Shown here: in pieces, positions 31,966 to 43,002 of the stretch
Layout of the letters: every line of letters starts with the position of its first letter
How positions within the stretch are numbered: the stretch's first letter is position 1
Assembly: GCA_033961575.1 (NCBI GenBank)
Contig: CM066741.1
Location: 1,121,715 to 1,185,714, forward strand
Source of the DNA: Aselliscus stoliczkanus
Taxonomy: Eukaryota > Chordata > Mammalia > Chiroptera > Hipposideridae
Length of the DNA: 64,000 nt
Reading direction: 5' to 3'
The notes under the pieces: model-generated
Databases searched by the model: none
What the model saw: the letters and a program-made list of their open reading frames with translations, nothing else
What the model was told of the DNA's origin: nothing
Made by a program: the position numbers and the translations under genes

Positions 31966-33229
31966 CCATGCTATTAGGCTCCATTAACTAATTGAAACCC
32001 TTTTTCTGTGGTTGACAAATATGAACGTTTTTTTCCTGCGTTCTTATTAGTCAGCTCATTGTTATTCAGCACCGGCCATGCAGCTGAATCTCGGGTGGAG
32101 TGTTTCCTCCCCGCAAACACAGATGCCTGAGCCCATCCTCTGAAGACCTTCACTCAGCAGAGCCAGGTGTTAGCCTGGGCCGTGGGAGTTTGCAGATGCT
32201 CCGGAGCGAGCGAAGGTGACAGGCAGAGGGCTCGAGAGCCTGTGCTTCAAACTATGCTGTCTCTATCTTGGGGCAATTTCTGCATAGTATTCCCTTTAGT
32301 CAAACACCTCGCCCCCAATAGTCACCCAAACTGACAAGCTGACCATTTTTTTTTTTTGAGGGCAGTGTCACCGGCCCTCATATGTGGGACAGAACCGGGG
32401 CTGCTGGCTTCCCAAGCCAGCTACCAACCACCGCGCCCTCGGCCGGCCCCATTTTTTTTTTTTTTTTTAATGCACCTGCCTTCAAGTTAGGTTTCCTTTA
32501 AGTAAAAGAGTCGTCCTATTTGGTGTTATCTGGCATGTAGTCTGGCCCCCTATTCACCCACTCCCCAACTGAAAATGCCCTGGAACTGCCTTTTGAATTC
32601 CCTCATTTCCTCATTTAAGCCAAGTACACATTCTTGGCTGCAGACAGCCAGTCCCATCATGCGTCTGTCTCCTGGGCTGGCCACCCACCCTAGCATAGAT
32701 AAGTGCCTTTGTTTCTGGGCTCCCAGTGGCTTCCTATCAGGAGGGAACACTCCTCTCAGCCTCTGCTGACTCACCTTTATCAGTGTTTACCCGGAGAGCC
32801 TTATCAATGGCCTTTTCAACAGCCACTAAATGGAATGTATGCCTTTTATCCTCAGTCCTTCCAAATAGCTCTAGAAACTGCAAAGGAGTCTCGATTGACT
32901 TCCTCTTGGAGGAAGCACAGGGCGTCTTTCCAATAGGTTTAAAAGAGATGCTTCATAATTGGTTCCTGGGAAGGGTCTCCACTTCCTTTGCAGCCAGGGG
33001 ACCCATAAGTCTCTTTGCTCTGAACAGTGTGCTCGATGCTCCGTAATTGTTAATGGTGCCCCCTTTTACTTGTTTTTTTTTTGAAGTGTCAGTTTGGATG
33101 GTGAGTTTTACGGTGACAATGAAAAATTAAAGTCCACGCAGCATAGTTGGAAGATAACTAGAGAAGGGTCAGGAAGCCTAGATGCTCTTTCCCACCAGGC
33201 CACAGACTAGCTATGCGGGTTTGATAATC
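31966..33229. other. Intergenic, unclassified (contains SINE copy 10)
   Basis: Mostly unrecognised mixed sequence with short frames on both strands and no splice-supported gene. SINE copy 10 interrupts it at 32346-32450. Confidence 0.4.
32346..32450 (-). mobile_element. Short tRNA-derived SINE (copy 10)
   Basis: Reverse copy from a T-run and GAGGGCAGTGTCACCGGCCC to CGGCCGGCCCC. GACCATTTTTTT and CCCCATTTTTTT flank it. Confidence 0.9.
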
Positions 33230-33405
33230 AATTACACACTCGCGTCTCCAAATGTGGCCCCCAAACCAGGGTGTCCCCGGAAGCTTGTCAGAAAAGCAGC
33301 ACCTCAGGCCACCCCCCACGTCTGCTGAACCGGAAGTAGCATTGTCACCAGATCGCACCCAGGTGACTTGAACGCCAGTTACAGTTTTTGATGCGCTGCT
33401 ATCCA
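33230..33405. mobile_element. MER5-type hAT relic (tentative)
   Basis: The order CTCCAAATGTGGCCCCCAAA, AGCAGCACCTCAGGCC and TCGCACCCAGGTGACTTGAA resembles a MER5/Charlie-type non-autonomous element, truncated. Confidence 0.45.
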
Positions 33406-33558
33406 CGGGCCGGCGACCGATCTGCCTCATCCGGGAAGAGTGCAGTGACGATACCAACATGGGTCAGTGAAGCAACGTCCTCCACAACTAGACTGAAGAA
33501 CAAAAAGACAGCAACTTGTCTGTTCCCCTCCCCAATTCCCCAATAAAAATCTTTAAAA
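33406..33558 (+). mobile_element. Composite tRNA-SINE, 5'-truncated (copy 5)
   Basis: Only the 3' third of the composite element is present, from GGCCGGCGACCGATCTGCCT through AACAAAAAGACAGCAACTTG to CCCCAATAAAAATCTTT. It is the only plus-strand copy and lacks the tRNA-like head. Confidence 0.85.
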
Positions 33559-33570
33559 AAAAGAAAAAAT

Positions 33571-33726
33571 GGGGCCGGCCGAGTAGCTCAGTTGGTTAAG
33601 AGCTCGCTCGAGAGTGCGAGCTGAGCTCTGAGCAACAGCTGTTCGAGGCCAGCCTGAGTTGAGTTGCCGTTGAGCTGCCAACAGGTGGCAGGATGGCTCA
33701 GCTAAAAAAAATAAATAAATAAATAA
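33571..33726 (+). mobile_element. Ves-type SINE, short (monomer) form
   Basis: The head GGGGCCGGCCGAGTAGCTCA and the module ending CAGGTGGCAGGATGGCTCAG are followed directly by (AAAT)n. It inserted in the A-tail of the truncated composite SINE. AAAAGAAAAAATG and AAAAAGGAAAAATG flank it. Confidence 0.85.
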
Positions 33727-33739
33727 AAAAAGGAAAAAT

Positions 33740-34338
33740 GCCCTGGTGTGGGACTCTTCGAGTTGCGTGTCTTCACCTATTGTTCATGAGCAGATCAAGC
33801 AAAGAGCCCTCCCCTCTTTGGAGTGGGGGTGGGAGGTTCTAAGTATTTCTCAAATGACTCGTCCTTGTCACTCGCCTTGGTGCCTGTCCCCTCCTGTGTC
33901 CAGACCTTGTGTTCTCATTGCCCCCAGCACCAATCCTCCTACCTTGGAATGCCCCCCGGTGCCCATCCTCCCCCGCTCCACCGGCCCCTGGCCGATGCCT
34001 CGCAGCCCTTCTCAGCTCAGACCCATCTAAGGGGTGGTTGTCGAAATGACCACTTCCTTTGTCCTTCGTGACATCAGTCCTGCTACCATACCTGTCAAGC
34101 CAAACTCAATCCAAATCTCTCCATCAGCCGTTTCTGCATCTGCCCCTGGGGAACATCACACAACCTGAAAATCGGGGCCTGGCAAGTCCGTGGCCACAGA
34201 GCCACCCACCGAGCCACCCCTTCCACTTCTCTGGGACCAGTTCCTTCTCCCATAGTCCTTAGCCCGCATCCAGTGTAACCTGAAGCCAACTCATGTTTGG
34301 ACTTTTCAGTTGCAAGAACAAATAATTCCTCTCCTGCC
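33740..34338 (+). repeat. L2-like region, sense
   Basis: The CT-rich text with GTCAAGCCAAACTCAATCCA and CACATCATTCCTGC-like wording follows the diverged L2 ORF/3' region. Boundaries are vague and no gene is seen. Confidence 0.35.
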
Positions 34339-34365
34339 TTTTTTTTTTTTTGGAGGGGTGGGGAG

Positions 34366-34671
34366 TTTATTTAATGTGAATTGGGTTTCTTCCCCATGAA
34401 ATCAAAAGACTCCTGACAAATGGAATTAATGACCCCAATTTCAGGGGAAATCTTGGGGCGAAGGAAAAGAGGTCCCTTCTGAATGGGCGGTAAGTTGGGA
34501 GTAGCTGCTGATAGACCATGGGGCTCCGTCTCTGTGACTTCTGAGGACAAACGTCGTCGTCTGGGAAGTACAGGCAGACCCTGTAGAGAATATTTTGGAA
34601 GACAATTGACGGGAGGAGCTCTGTCCACTTCCTGTCTTTGCTCCACGTCTTCCTTTGGCAAATAGAGCTGC
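34366..34671 (-). other. Candidate terminal exon of an unknown transcript
   Basis: On the minus strand an acceptor-like TTTCAAACTGCAG (alternative AG four bases further) precedes an open stretch. One frame runs from LYLPKEDVEQ to FDFMGKKPNSH and stops at 34371-34373, overlapping an AATAAA (34366-34371). A run of 13 A follows (34339-34351). All three minus frames stay open unusually long, so coding status is unclear. It could instead be a non-coding exon or chance. Confidence 0.35.
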
Positions 34672-35005
34672 CTGCAGTTTGAAATGGACAATCAGACGCA
34701 GCTAACAGCTGTAGCCCAAGAACTCCGGCTCTTGGCAAAAGGATCCTGACACAAAAGTATTTCTTTGTGGAAAATTATGCATTCATCAGGCTCATTTGAA
34801 ACAAAATACGGCTTGCATCTTAACTTCCTGTAACAGGCTCCGGCTATTCCATGGATTTCACAATGTCGGATTTTGTTGGACCAGATTGGTGGGGCCCATA
34901 CATGCTTTTACCAAACAGTTGAAATCCAAGCCCAGGTTTTTCTGATTTTAAATAGCAACAGCTGCTCAGCATGATAATTATTATATTTCATCAAAATAAA
35001 CTCAC

Positions 35006-35089
35006 CGAGTTGCCTCTGAATGTTCCTTGAAGCTGCTCGGCTGGGGGCTGGGATGTCCTCGGTGCTATCAAAGAAATGACAAAGTTTGG
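35006..35089 (-). other. Candidate internal exon of the same unknown transcript
   Basis: 84 bp (28 codons) between an acceptor CTGTGTTTTCACAG and a donor CTCG|GTGAGT. Two of three frames are open. It pairs in order and strand with the candidate terminal exon at 34366-34671 (intron about 334 bp). No upstream exon or start was found. Between the two lies unclassified, repeat-free sequence. Confidence 0.35.
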
Positions 35090-35419
35090 CTGTGAAAACA
35101 CAGACGCTGAGTCTGTGGGTCTGGAGGGGATGGACGGGCAGTTCCAAGGACACGGAAGGAAAGCCATCACTAGTTGGACGCAGGCCCGGCGAGCCACTTC
35201 CCTCTTGGTATCTGCTGGGCTTTCTCTTTCTCTTTGCAATGTCCAGCAGGTCCAAATTTCTGAAAGGTGGACAGGATATGCCGAGGGAGGGAGGGAAGAC
35301 CACATCCGGTATCAACGCGGTGTCCCACTGCAGTGGGAATGCCGTGGATTTATGTGTGACATGCAGCCAGAGCGACTGATGTCTCTTCTGGAGAATTCCG
35401 ATCACGTGACTTCTGCTTA

Positions 35420-35620
35420 AAATCCGCCTCCAGTGGTTTTTCATTCCCGTGGTCTCAACCCTGGCTGCCCATCAGAATCATGGGAGAGCTTTCAAAAAAA
35501 CACCAAAAAATAAAAAAAAACACGAATGGTCCAGGCTGCACCCCAGACCAATTATATGAGAATTGGTGGGCGCGGGACCCAGTATTTGTTTAAAGCTCCG
35601 TGGCAGGTTCTAGTGTTTTG
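35420..35620. mobile_element. MER5A-type hAT relic
   Basis: GGTCTCAACCCTGGCTGCCC, ATCAGAATCATGGGAGAGCT, then CAGACCAATTATATGAGAAT match the MER5A (hAT-Charlie) layout. An A-rich insertion sits inside. Confidence 0.75.
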
Positions 35621-36290
35621 CCCATGTTAAGGCCTTGCATTAGTTCCTGAATTAAATGCAAACTTCTGACCACAGCCAGGGAGGCCCTGGCTGACCTCAG
35701 ACCCCTTCTTCAAACACCCATCCTCTGTCTTAACTCAGGTGACGTCACTGGTCTTTCGGTTCTGTGGTCTGTGTGGCCCGAGGGACTGTGTACATGGGAG
35801 GGTCAGACTTGCCATGTCCCTGAGGGCCCCGTGTGCCCTGGCCTCTGTCGCGGCTGCCGTGTCTCCGGGCCCCGCCCCCTCTCCCCCTCCCGCCGCCGGG
35901 CCCCGCCCCCTCCCCCTCTCCCGCTGCCCTTCTCGCTGTATCCTCAGTGCCTCTCTCCTTCCAGAGCCTCTGCACCTGGCGTCCCCTTGGCCTTCTTCTG
36001 GTGCCGCAGCCTTTCCTCGGGTCCTCCCCTGTCCCGCCTGCCATTCAGGCCCCTGAGAAGCGTCCTGGGATGTGCCACCTCTGACCTTGTTTGTTGTCAC
36101 GTCAGCTCGCGTTTCGTTTCCTGCATGTCAGCTCACCGTTTGAAGTCATCTTGTTTGTCTGCGTGCTGTCTGTCTTTCTCCTAGCTCTGTGAGAGCGGAG
36201 GCTTCTTGGCTCGTCCCCGCTGCTGTGTCCCCACGGAGTTGGCACGTAGTAGGTGTTCAGGAAGTATCCACGGGGGGCATAGTAGGTGAC
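35621..36290 (+). repeat. L2-like region, sense, with GC-rich tandem insert
   Basis: AACTTCTGACCACAGCCAGG, the CCTCTGCACCTGGCGTCCCC phrase and GCACGTAGTAGGTGTTCAGG follow L2. The GC-rich part at 35866-35927 is a two-copy 31-bp tandem repeat. Confidence 0.55.
35866..35927. repeat. 31-bp GC-rich tandem duplication
   Basis: Two units beginning CGGGCCCCGCCCCCT, about 90% alike, each with a GC box (CCCCGCCCCC). Confidence 0.75.
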
Positions 36291-37049
36291 TCAATACACA
36301 TTGGGAGAATGAATGAATGCACGCATGCTCTCATTTGATCCTTCAAGCAGTAGGTGTTCTCAGCACTATCTTACAGATACTTCCTCAGGGTCAGAGGTCA
36401 AGTACCTTTTCCAGGTTACACATAATGGCACTTGGTTCATAAGCTTTCTGCCACTGAAGGAAGAGTGTGTTGTAGGGGAGAAGAGGAGAGCAGAGTCCTT
36501 TTTTCAGACTATGGCTTTTGGGGGACTTGGTCATCGCTAGCATGGGCAACTCCTTCGCTTCTTGGCAAGGATATGGAATTAGGTTTTAACTCCTGAAACC
36601 TAGTGGGCTCCTGAAGAGGCTATTTTAAAGCCACATCTGTAGCAGCCTTTAGAGGAATCTGACCTTCAAGAGGAGAGTGGGAGGGCAATCATGATCCTTT
36701 GGAAACCCAGAGAGAGCCTCGTTATTTTGGGGTGACACACTCTCAGCATGCTCAAAGGAGCGGGGGGGCTGGGGGTTGGGGCAGGTCTCCGAATCCCGGG
36801 GACTTCCCTGCTATTGACTCATAACAACTGTCATCTGGTCTCTACAGAGGTCTGCACCCCACACTGAACCCAGAAACGGCATGAGTCACACAGTGACGGT
36901 GCCGGCCACCAGCCAGCCAGCGCGGCAGGCCAGAGAAGGAAGGCGGCGCCTGGCTTCCCCCGCACACTCGGTCGGGGAGCCTCTTTCCGTGTGAAAACCA
37001 AGGGCACCTTGGGTCTCAGCTTTGCATTTGGATTGACAATAGACAGTAG
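36291..37049. other. Intergenic, MIR-like start, otherwise unclassified
   Basis: MIR-like phrases at 36300-36425 (TTACAGATACTTCCTCAGGG, GGTCAAGTACCTTTTCCAGG). The rest up to 37049 is unrecognised; a short minus frame (36831-37079) has no splice support. Confidence 0.4.
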
Positions 37050-37402
37050 GTTGATATATGAGTCTGTTTGGACTGCCACAACGAAACACCACAGACTGGG
37101 GTGGGGGAGGTGTGCAGCTTAAACAATAGAAACTTGTGTTTTGCCGTTCAGGAGGCCGGTAGTCCAGGGTCAAGGGGTCAGCCGGGTTGGGTTGCATGGG
37201 CATTCCTGGTGCCTACGTGTCCAAAATGTCCTCTTCTTAAAAGGACACCAGTCAGGTTGGATCAGGACCCACCCTAACGGCCTCATTTAACTTAATCTCT
37301 TCTTTACAGGCCCATCTCCAAATACAGTCACTTCTGACGTCCTGGGGGGTGGGGCTTCAACACATGAGATTTTGGGGGGACATAATTCAGCCCACCAACA
37401 GG
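37050..37402 (-). mobile_element. MLT1-type (ERVL-MaLR) solo LTR, antisense
   Basis: TGAGTCTGTTTGGACTGCCA, AAAGGACACCAGTCAGGTTG, CCCACCCTAACGGCCTCATT and GGGGGACATAATTCAGCCCA are reverse-complement MLT1 landmarks, in order. The LTR end is near CCACCAACA at 37401. Confidence 0.85.
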
Positions 37403-38041
37403 TGACATTTGTTGAGTGCTTATTAGGTGTTGGCCCCGTGGCACATTATTTTACAAACACCCCATAATTCCCCCAACTACATGAGGGGACCAGAAACGCC
37501 AGCGAAGTGTAAACTGCCTCCCCGCTCCAGAAAACCTAAAGGGCCGAAAGGTAGGAGCACTAATTCCTAAGACGTAACGGTTCGGCAGCCTGGAGGTGGA
37601 AAAGAAGAACATCACAAAGGTTTAGCCGCCTGGCTGAGGATGGTAACCTCTGAATCACCTTGAACTTGAAGCACCAGTAGCACAAGGACCACGAATGCGT
37701 TCCTGCCTGTGGACTCCCGCCCACCCTGCCTGGTCTGCTGCAGAAGGAGAGGCTGAGCCGGGCTGTGCTGCGTGGAGCTTTCTCTGGCCTTGTCTGGGCC
37801 CCAGACAGGAAAAGGAGAGAGTGTTGGCTCATCTCTCTGCTGGAGAAGCAGGAAGGGTGGCTCGGGGAAGGTGGCTGAGCTAAGAGCCCTCAGGCTTGCC
37901 AGGATCCACCTCCTCCTTGGGTCCAGATGTCAACCAAACTCCCCTGGGAGGCATGTCCCTTGCCTCTAGCTTTTTATCCCTCTTTCTGTGAGTTTGTTTA
38001 GCTTCTAAAAGGGGATTTATTACAGGAGCCTCCAGGCACAC
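37403..38041. other. Intergenic, MIR-like start, otherwise unclassified
   Basis: GTTGAGTGCTTATTAGGTGT and the following CCATAATTCCCCCAACTACA (37405-37500) are MIR-like. No gene seen to 38041. Confidence 0.45.
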
Positions 38042-38165
38042 ATTCAAAAACACCCAAATCACAAGGAGAAATTTGCCCAGACTCACATTCTACCCATCCA
38101 CGCATTCAAAAACACCCAAATCACAAGGAGAAATTTGCCCAGACTCACATTCTACCCATCCACGC
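38042..38165. repeat. Perfect 62-bp tandem duplication
   Basis: Units 38042-38103 and 38104-38165 are identical (each starts ATTCAAAAACACCC and ends CCCATCCACGC). A short CAGAGCC triplication follows at 38164-38180. Absence of any difference suggests a recent event or an assembly error. Confidence 0.95.
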
Positions 38166-38278
38166 AGAGCCGCAGAGCCGCAGCTACCTACACTGGGGAG
38201 GGCTTTTCACAACAGCCTGAAGGGTAATGTTGCTGTCCTTTGTTAGATCTGAGCAGTTGAGGCCTCAGGTTATTTTCT

Positions 38279-38340
38279 CTTTTTTTTTTTTTTTTTTTTT
38301 TTGAGGGCAGTGTCTCTGGCCCTCATATGTGGGACCGAAC
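38279..38340 (-). mobile_element. 5'-truncated short tRNA-SINE (copy 11)
   Basis: Only the poly(T) and the 3' end (GAGGGCAGTGTCTCTGGCCC to GTGGGACCGAAC) remain; the tRNA-like head is missing. A perfect 16-bp duplication CCTCAGGTTATTTTCT at 38263-38278 and 38341-38356 proves that it inserted in this truncated form. Confidence 0.93.
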
Positions 38341-38356
38341 CCTCAGGTTATTTTCT

Positions 38357-39439
38357 GAATCCTCAGTGAGATGGGCTCGGAGAGACAACACCTCTGGGGG
38401 GCTGTGTGTAGGGGTGATGACTATACCAGAATGATGTGGAGGGATGTGACTCCATCATCTCCCGGTGGCTCCATCACCCCTCCCAGGGCGTCTCCATCAA
38501 CCCCAGAGTGGCTCTGTCATCCCCAGGGCAGCTCCACCCCGCCACCCCCAACATTCCTTGATATTGCTCATGCCGGCCCTTTGGTTTCCTTTCATTGCCC
38601 TTCTCTGCTTGCCAAAGTGTGACAACTCTTTCTCAGTCGAACTTTCAGAAATCATCTGTTCTTATGAAGCCCTCCCCAGCTCTCAGAGTTAGCGTCTGCC
38701 TCATCTGCGCGGCCTATGCACCTTTCACTCATGCACTCAGCAGACATGCTCACCAGTTAGCAGGTGCCGGTCTCCTGTTGGGCAGTGGAGGTGTCGTGGG
38801 GAGTGACATAGGGAAGGCGCTGGCGCTCATGGCTGCAGAGGCAAACCTCGGAAACCCTCACCTAAGTTTCTATCTCCCCCACCGGGATACGAGCTGCGTT
38901 GCCGTCACGGTGGCCCTGCCATCCTCCCCCACACCTCATCTCATCAAACCCCCGAATCACCACTGTGTGGCCCCTCCGGCACCACTTACTAGCTCTCGTA
39001 AGGCAGAAGCCTGCCTTCCTCGCTCCGTGTCCCGCCCTGCCCCCCACGGCCCGCAGCACCGAGCATCGTGCCTGCCACGTGGCAGACACGCAATGCATCT
39101 TGGTCAGCTTTGCAATTCATCTATATTGTCCTACTGACTAAGTCTAAAGAAGCCTGGGCAGGGGACATTTATAACCGAGACTTTTGTATCCAAGGGACCC
39201 CATCAGGAATAGATTTTTCCTGGTTTCCTTAACGTCCATCACCCAAACTCATTCTAACATACACACAGGTCTAACTAGAGAAACCCAACAACTTCCAGTA
39301 TCTACCACAGAGGACATTTTTGTGGGAGCTTGGTTCAGAGGTGATGCGGGGGACGGCGGTAAAGGGCGGTAGGTCTCAGAAATGACCAGTAACCCCTCCT
39401 CTTTCACCAGGACGTGGAGTCTCGTGCTTTGGCCCTTGA
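38357..39439 (+). repeat. L2-like and unclassified region
   Basis: TGAAGCCCTCCCCAGCTCTC, ACCACTTACTAGCTCTCGTA and CTGCCACGTGGCAGACACGC are L2/MIR-type phrases (about 38580-39110). The remainder is unclassified. Confidence 0.45.
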
Positions 39440-39790
39440 ATCTGGGCAGGATCTTATGCGCCCTTTGGGATGAAGCAATGTTGTGTAAGTTCCATGTCTG
39501 AGCTTCACGAGGGTTCCCTCTTTTCCTTCTCTTTCTTGGAACAAGCTGCCAACTGAATCCGCCTGGTCTAGGCTGTTGGACGCTGAGAGAAACACAAGGA
39601 CCCACCCCTGCCCCAGATGGCAGCGACCGTAGATGCATGTGTGAGCCCGGCTAGGACCGGCAGGGGCACCGCCCAGCGGACCCCCGTCTGCATGGCTCCC
39701 TCATGAGCTGTGAGCTGCACAGAAATGGTGGCTGTTTTAAGCCATTAAGTTTTCGGGTAGTTTGTTTCACAACAGCAGCTAATACATGAA
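39440..39790 (+). mobile_element. MaLR-type LTR fragment, sense
   Basis: The end TTTAAGCCATTAAGTTTTCG, then GGTAGTTTGTTTCACAACAG and CAGCTAATACATGA is the 3' end of a MaLR/ERVL-type LTR. The upstream part (CCCGGCTAGGACCGGCAGGG) fits. Confidence 0.6.
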
Positions 39791-40881
39791 GTAACCCAGA
39801 GATTGGCAACAGCAGGGAGTCACTGCCACCTGAGGCCATAGAGACAAAGGGAGGAGACGATATACCTGGGCCCCACATAACCAGAGCACTCTGAAGACAA
39901 GGGATAAAGGCACAGGTGTCCCACAGGGGCTCAGAGGCAGAGGAGGGGAGGGGAGGCGGTGGGCAGAGGCAGAGAAGGGGAGAAATCCCTGCCTCCCTTC
40001 TACCTGCCCTCCCGTTTCCCACCTGGGCCAGCCAACAGCTGAGCTCAACGGGCAGCCCGCTGGGACAAGGACAAGATGCAGGCTTCAGGAGTCACCCTTT
40101 GTGCCACATGAGGCAAAACACGGGAAGGGGCCGGATCTGAACGCAAACAGGAGCGAGACTACGCGTCCTTCTGGGGAAAGGGGAAGCAGGAATACGGATC
40201 GAATTTTCAAAACAGCACCATTTCACTCTCATTCCTCTTTTATTCCTTATTCAGGAATGTAGCCCAGGCTAAAAATGACTTCTAGCTGTTGGAAAGCTGT
40301 GATTGCAAGTGTCTCAACTTTTGACAAAATAGTCAAGTTGTATTAGCCTATTTATACAATGTCGCACCCACACTGGCCCATCAAAAACACAAATCATCGA
40401 AATACAGCCAGAATGATGCTATTGTTAGGTCCCAAAACACAGACGTTATAAAACACCAATTTGATTCACTTTAATTCATTCAGCAAGCATTAAACACTTC
40501 TCATATGCCATGTCAACCAACCACAAATATAGCACACACATATACACCCAGATAATTTCAATAAAGTACAAATGTTGTCACTGAGATACGTAAAGGTTGG
40601 GGTGGGGTCATTTAAGTTGGGTTTTGAAGAATGAGTAAGAGTTCACCAGGCAGGAAAAAAAAAAAGAATAGCTTTTCAGGAGGAGCATGCAAAATTCAGA
40701 GGTAAAACATAGGGTGCCATGTAAGTGCTACAGCTCGGTGTAGCTGAAACACTGAGTGTGGGGAAGATGTGGAGAAGAGGCCACAGGAGTGTCAGGCTCC
40801 CTCCACAGAGGGCTTCTGTCCATTGAGGAGTTTGCCCCTTATTGGCAATTGGGAGACATCAATAGTTTTTATTTTATAGGA
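39791..40881. other. Intergenic, unclassified; possible conserved non-coding stretch
   Basis: 40200-40560 is non-repetitive and AT-balanced, with a MEF2-like CTAAAAATGA and several homeodomain-like cores. No gene is supported. Confidence 0.3.
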
Positions 40882-41028
40882 TTTTTTTTTTTTTTAGCTG
40901 AGCCATCCTGCCACCTGTTGGCAGCTCAGCAGCAGCTCAGCTTGGGCTGGGCATCGAACTGCTGTTGCTCAGAGCTTGGCTCGCACTCTTGAGCGAGCTC
41001 TTAACCAACTCAGCCACTCAGCCGGCCC
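40882..41028 (-). mobile_element. Ves-type SINE, monomer form, antisense
   Basis: Starts with T-run plus AGCTGAGCCATCCTGCCACC and ends CACTCAGCCGGCCC. ATTTTATAGGATTTT and ATTTTATAAGATTTT flank it. Confidence 0.88.
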
Positions 41029-41075
41029 TTATTTTATAAGATTTTAAAGAATTAAAATAATACATGTTTCTTTCT

Positions 41076-41309
41076 TTTTTTAGAAATTTTATTGGGGAAC
41101 AATGTGTTTTTCCCAGGACCCATCAGTCCCAAGTCAAGTTGTTGTTCTTCATTCTTAGTGGTGGAGGGCGCGGCTCAGCAACAAGTCCAGTCGCTGCTTT
41201 CAATCTATTTGCAGGGGGGCAGGGGGGAGGGGTTGTGCAGCCCACCATCCCATGTGGGAGTCGAACCAGCAACCTTGTTGTTAAGAGCACATGCTCTAAC
41301 CGGCCACCC
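41076..41309 (-). mobile_element. Ves-type SINE, antisense
   Basis: AAATTTTATTGGGGAACAAT, AAGTCAAGTTGTTGTTCTTC, CGAACCAGCAACCTTGTTGT and GAGCACATGCTCTAACCGGC are the reverse of the Ves 3' module. TACATGTTTCTT flanks both sides. Confidence 0.85.
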
Positions 41310-42090
41310 TACATGTTTCTTTTATGGAGCTAAAAAACTATATAAAAGGGAAATACGAGTCATGCTCCCTGCCCTAGTGTATCCTAGAGGTTAGCCAGGG
41401 CTAGTAGAGGAGGGCACCCTACCAAACCTTTCTCTGCTTCAGGACTGGTTGGTTTGCTTATTTGCTCTGGCTTGGATTGCGAAAGACGGTACACTGTGCT
41501 TCTCACTCAGCAACTTGCTTTTTCCCCTTCAGATGAGTTAGATTCGACTCATTTATTTTTCAGCCATTCTTGTATTGGTGAGCATTCAAATCGTCTGTTT
41601 TTAGCAATTACAAAAAATACGGCGGTGTGTCTCCTTGAAGATGAATCTGGGTGTGTGGGGGTTTTCATTTCATTCAAATAGATTCCCAAAGGTAGGATAT
41701 CTGGGTCAACGCATGTTTGCATTTTTTTATTTTAATGGATGATCCAGATTGCTTTGTAATAGGTTGTAGCAATTCCTATTTCTCAACACTGTCAGCCAGA
41801 ATTGGACGTTATCACTCTTTTATTTGTAATTTTTGGCAAATATAATGGATGGGGAAAAAAAGCCTGCATTGGTTTAATTTGCATTTTCTTGGCTTCTGCA
41901 GACATCGAGCATCGTATCATATGTTTATTGACAATTTGTATGTTCCCTTACGGGAGTCGCCTTGCTCATTTTTCTATTCAGTTGTCTTTTTGTTATTAAT
42001 CAGTAGAAGCTCTTTGAATATTAGTAATTGTTCCTCTTTATCCATAGGTTTGCAAAGGCTCTGTTGGAGACAGGGAAACTTTCCCTCTTA
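41310..42090 (-). mobile_element. Old LINE (L1-type) fragment, antisense
   Basis: ATTCTTGTATTGGTGAGCAT, GTAGGATATCTGGGTCAACG, TTAATTTGCATTTTCTTGGC are reverse phrases of old L1 ORF2 3' regions. Decayed. Confidence 0.65.
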
Positions 42091-42590
42091 GAATTCTTCT
42101 TGCTGGTCCAATAAATAACGACATAAAGGCAGATTTACAGGAGAAAAATCAAGTTTTCGTATGTGCACACGAGGAATTCACATAGCATGGAAATTCCAAA
42201 GACAGTGAGTCAAAATGAGATATATATGTCACTCTGGACTAAGGAGGGGCCTAGGACTTCAAAGGGAACTTACCAGGAGGTAAAAGGTGTTTGTTGGGCC
42301 ACCTTGAAACTGTGGGACACAGAGAGGACTTTGAACAGAGGGGTCTTGCTGGGTTGCAGCCTGTCTATCACACACTAATTCAGCTCGAACCATATTTACC
42401 TGTGATGACACCGCACTTCCTGAGCAGGTTTTCTATCTTAAATTCTTTTGGGCAGTAACGGGGAGGGCCAAAGGCTTTCCTGGGGCTTTTGTCTCTTAAA
42501 AAAAAAAAAAAAAAGAAACCAGCTTGAAATAGTCAGTATCCCAAAGAGGCATATTTGGGGGTGGCTCCTCTGTTCCCCTCAATTCCCGTT
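42091..42590. other. Intergenic, unclassified
   Basis: LTR-like feel (CCAGGAGGTAAAAGGTGTTT) but not named. No gene seen. Confidence 0.3.
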
Positions 42591-43002
42591 GCTTCCCAGA
42601 TCATCATTTTTGTTAAACTTTTTATTTGGAAAGAGACTAACAGGAAGCTGTGAAAATGGTTCAGGGTCCCATGAACCTTTCACCCAACTTCTGCCAGGGG
42701 AGCATCTTACATAACTATAGTACAACATCAAAGCCTCATTTGTCTTTGGATGCAGTTTATGGTGTTATTTTGATTTCGATACATTTATAGTAAATTTTAA
42801 TATCTGATAAGGTAAGTCCATCCACTCCATACTTTTTCTTCATTTTCTTGACTATGTTCAGATTCTGTTTTTTGTTTTTCTATTTGAAATTTAAAATCAT
42901 TTTAACCTCTTACCCCCCTTGTCTTTCTCCCTAAAAAGCTCTCTTGGAATTCTGATAGCAACTCACTTCACATTACATATATTCGTTTGTGAAAGATTGA
43001 CT
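42591..43002 (-). mobile_element. Old LINE fragment, antisense
   Basis: TTTTGTTAAACTTTTTATTT, GAACCTTTCACCCAACTTCT and CTGATAAGGTAAGTCCATCC resemble reverse L1 text. Confidence 0.5.

Noticed and set aside
34483..34665. Plus-strand 60-codon frame opposite the candidate exon
   Set aside because: Shadow of the minus-strand open stretch, with no signals of its own.
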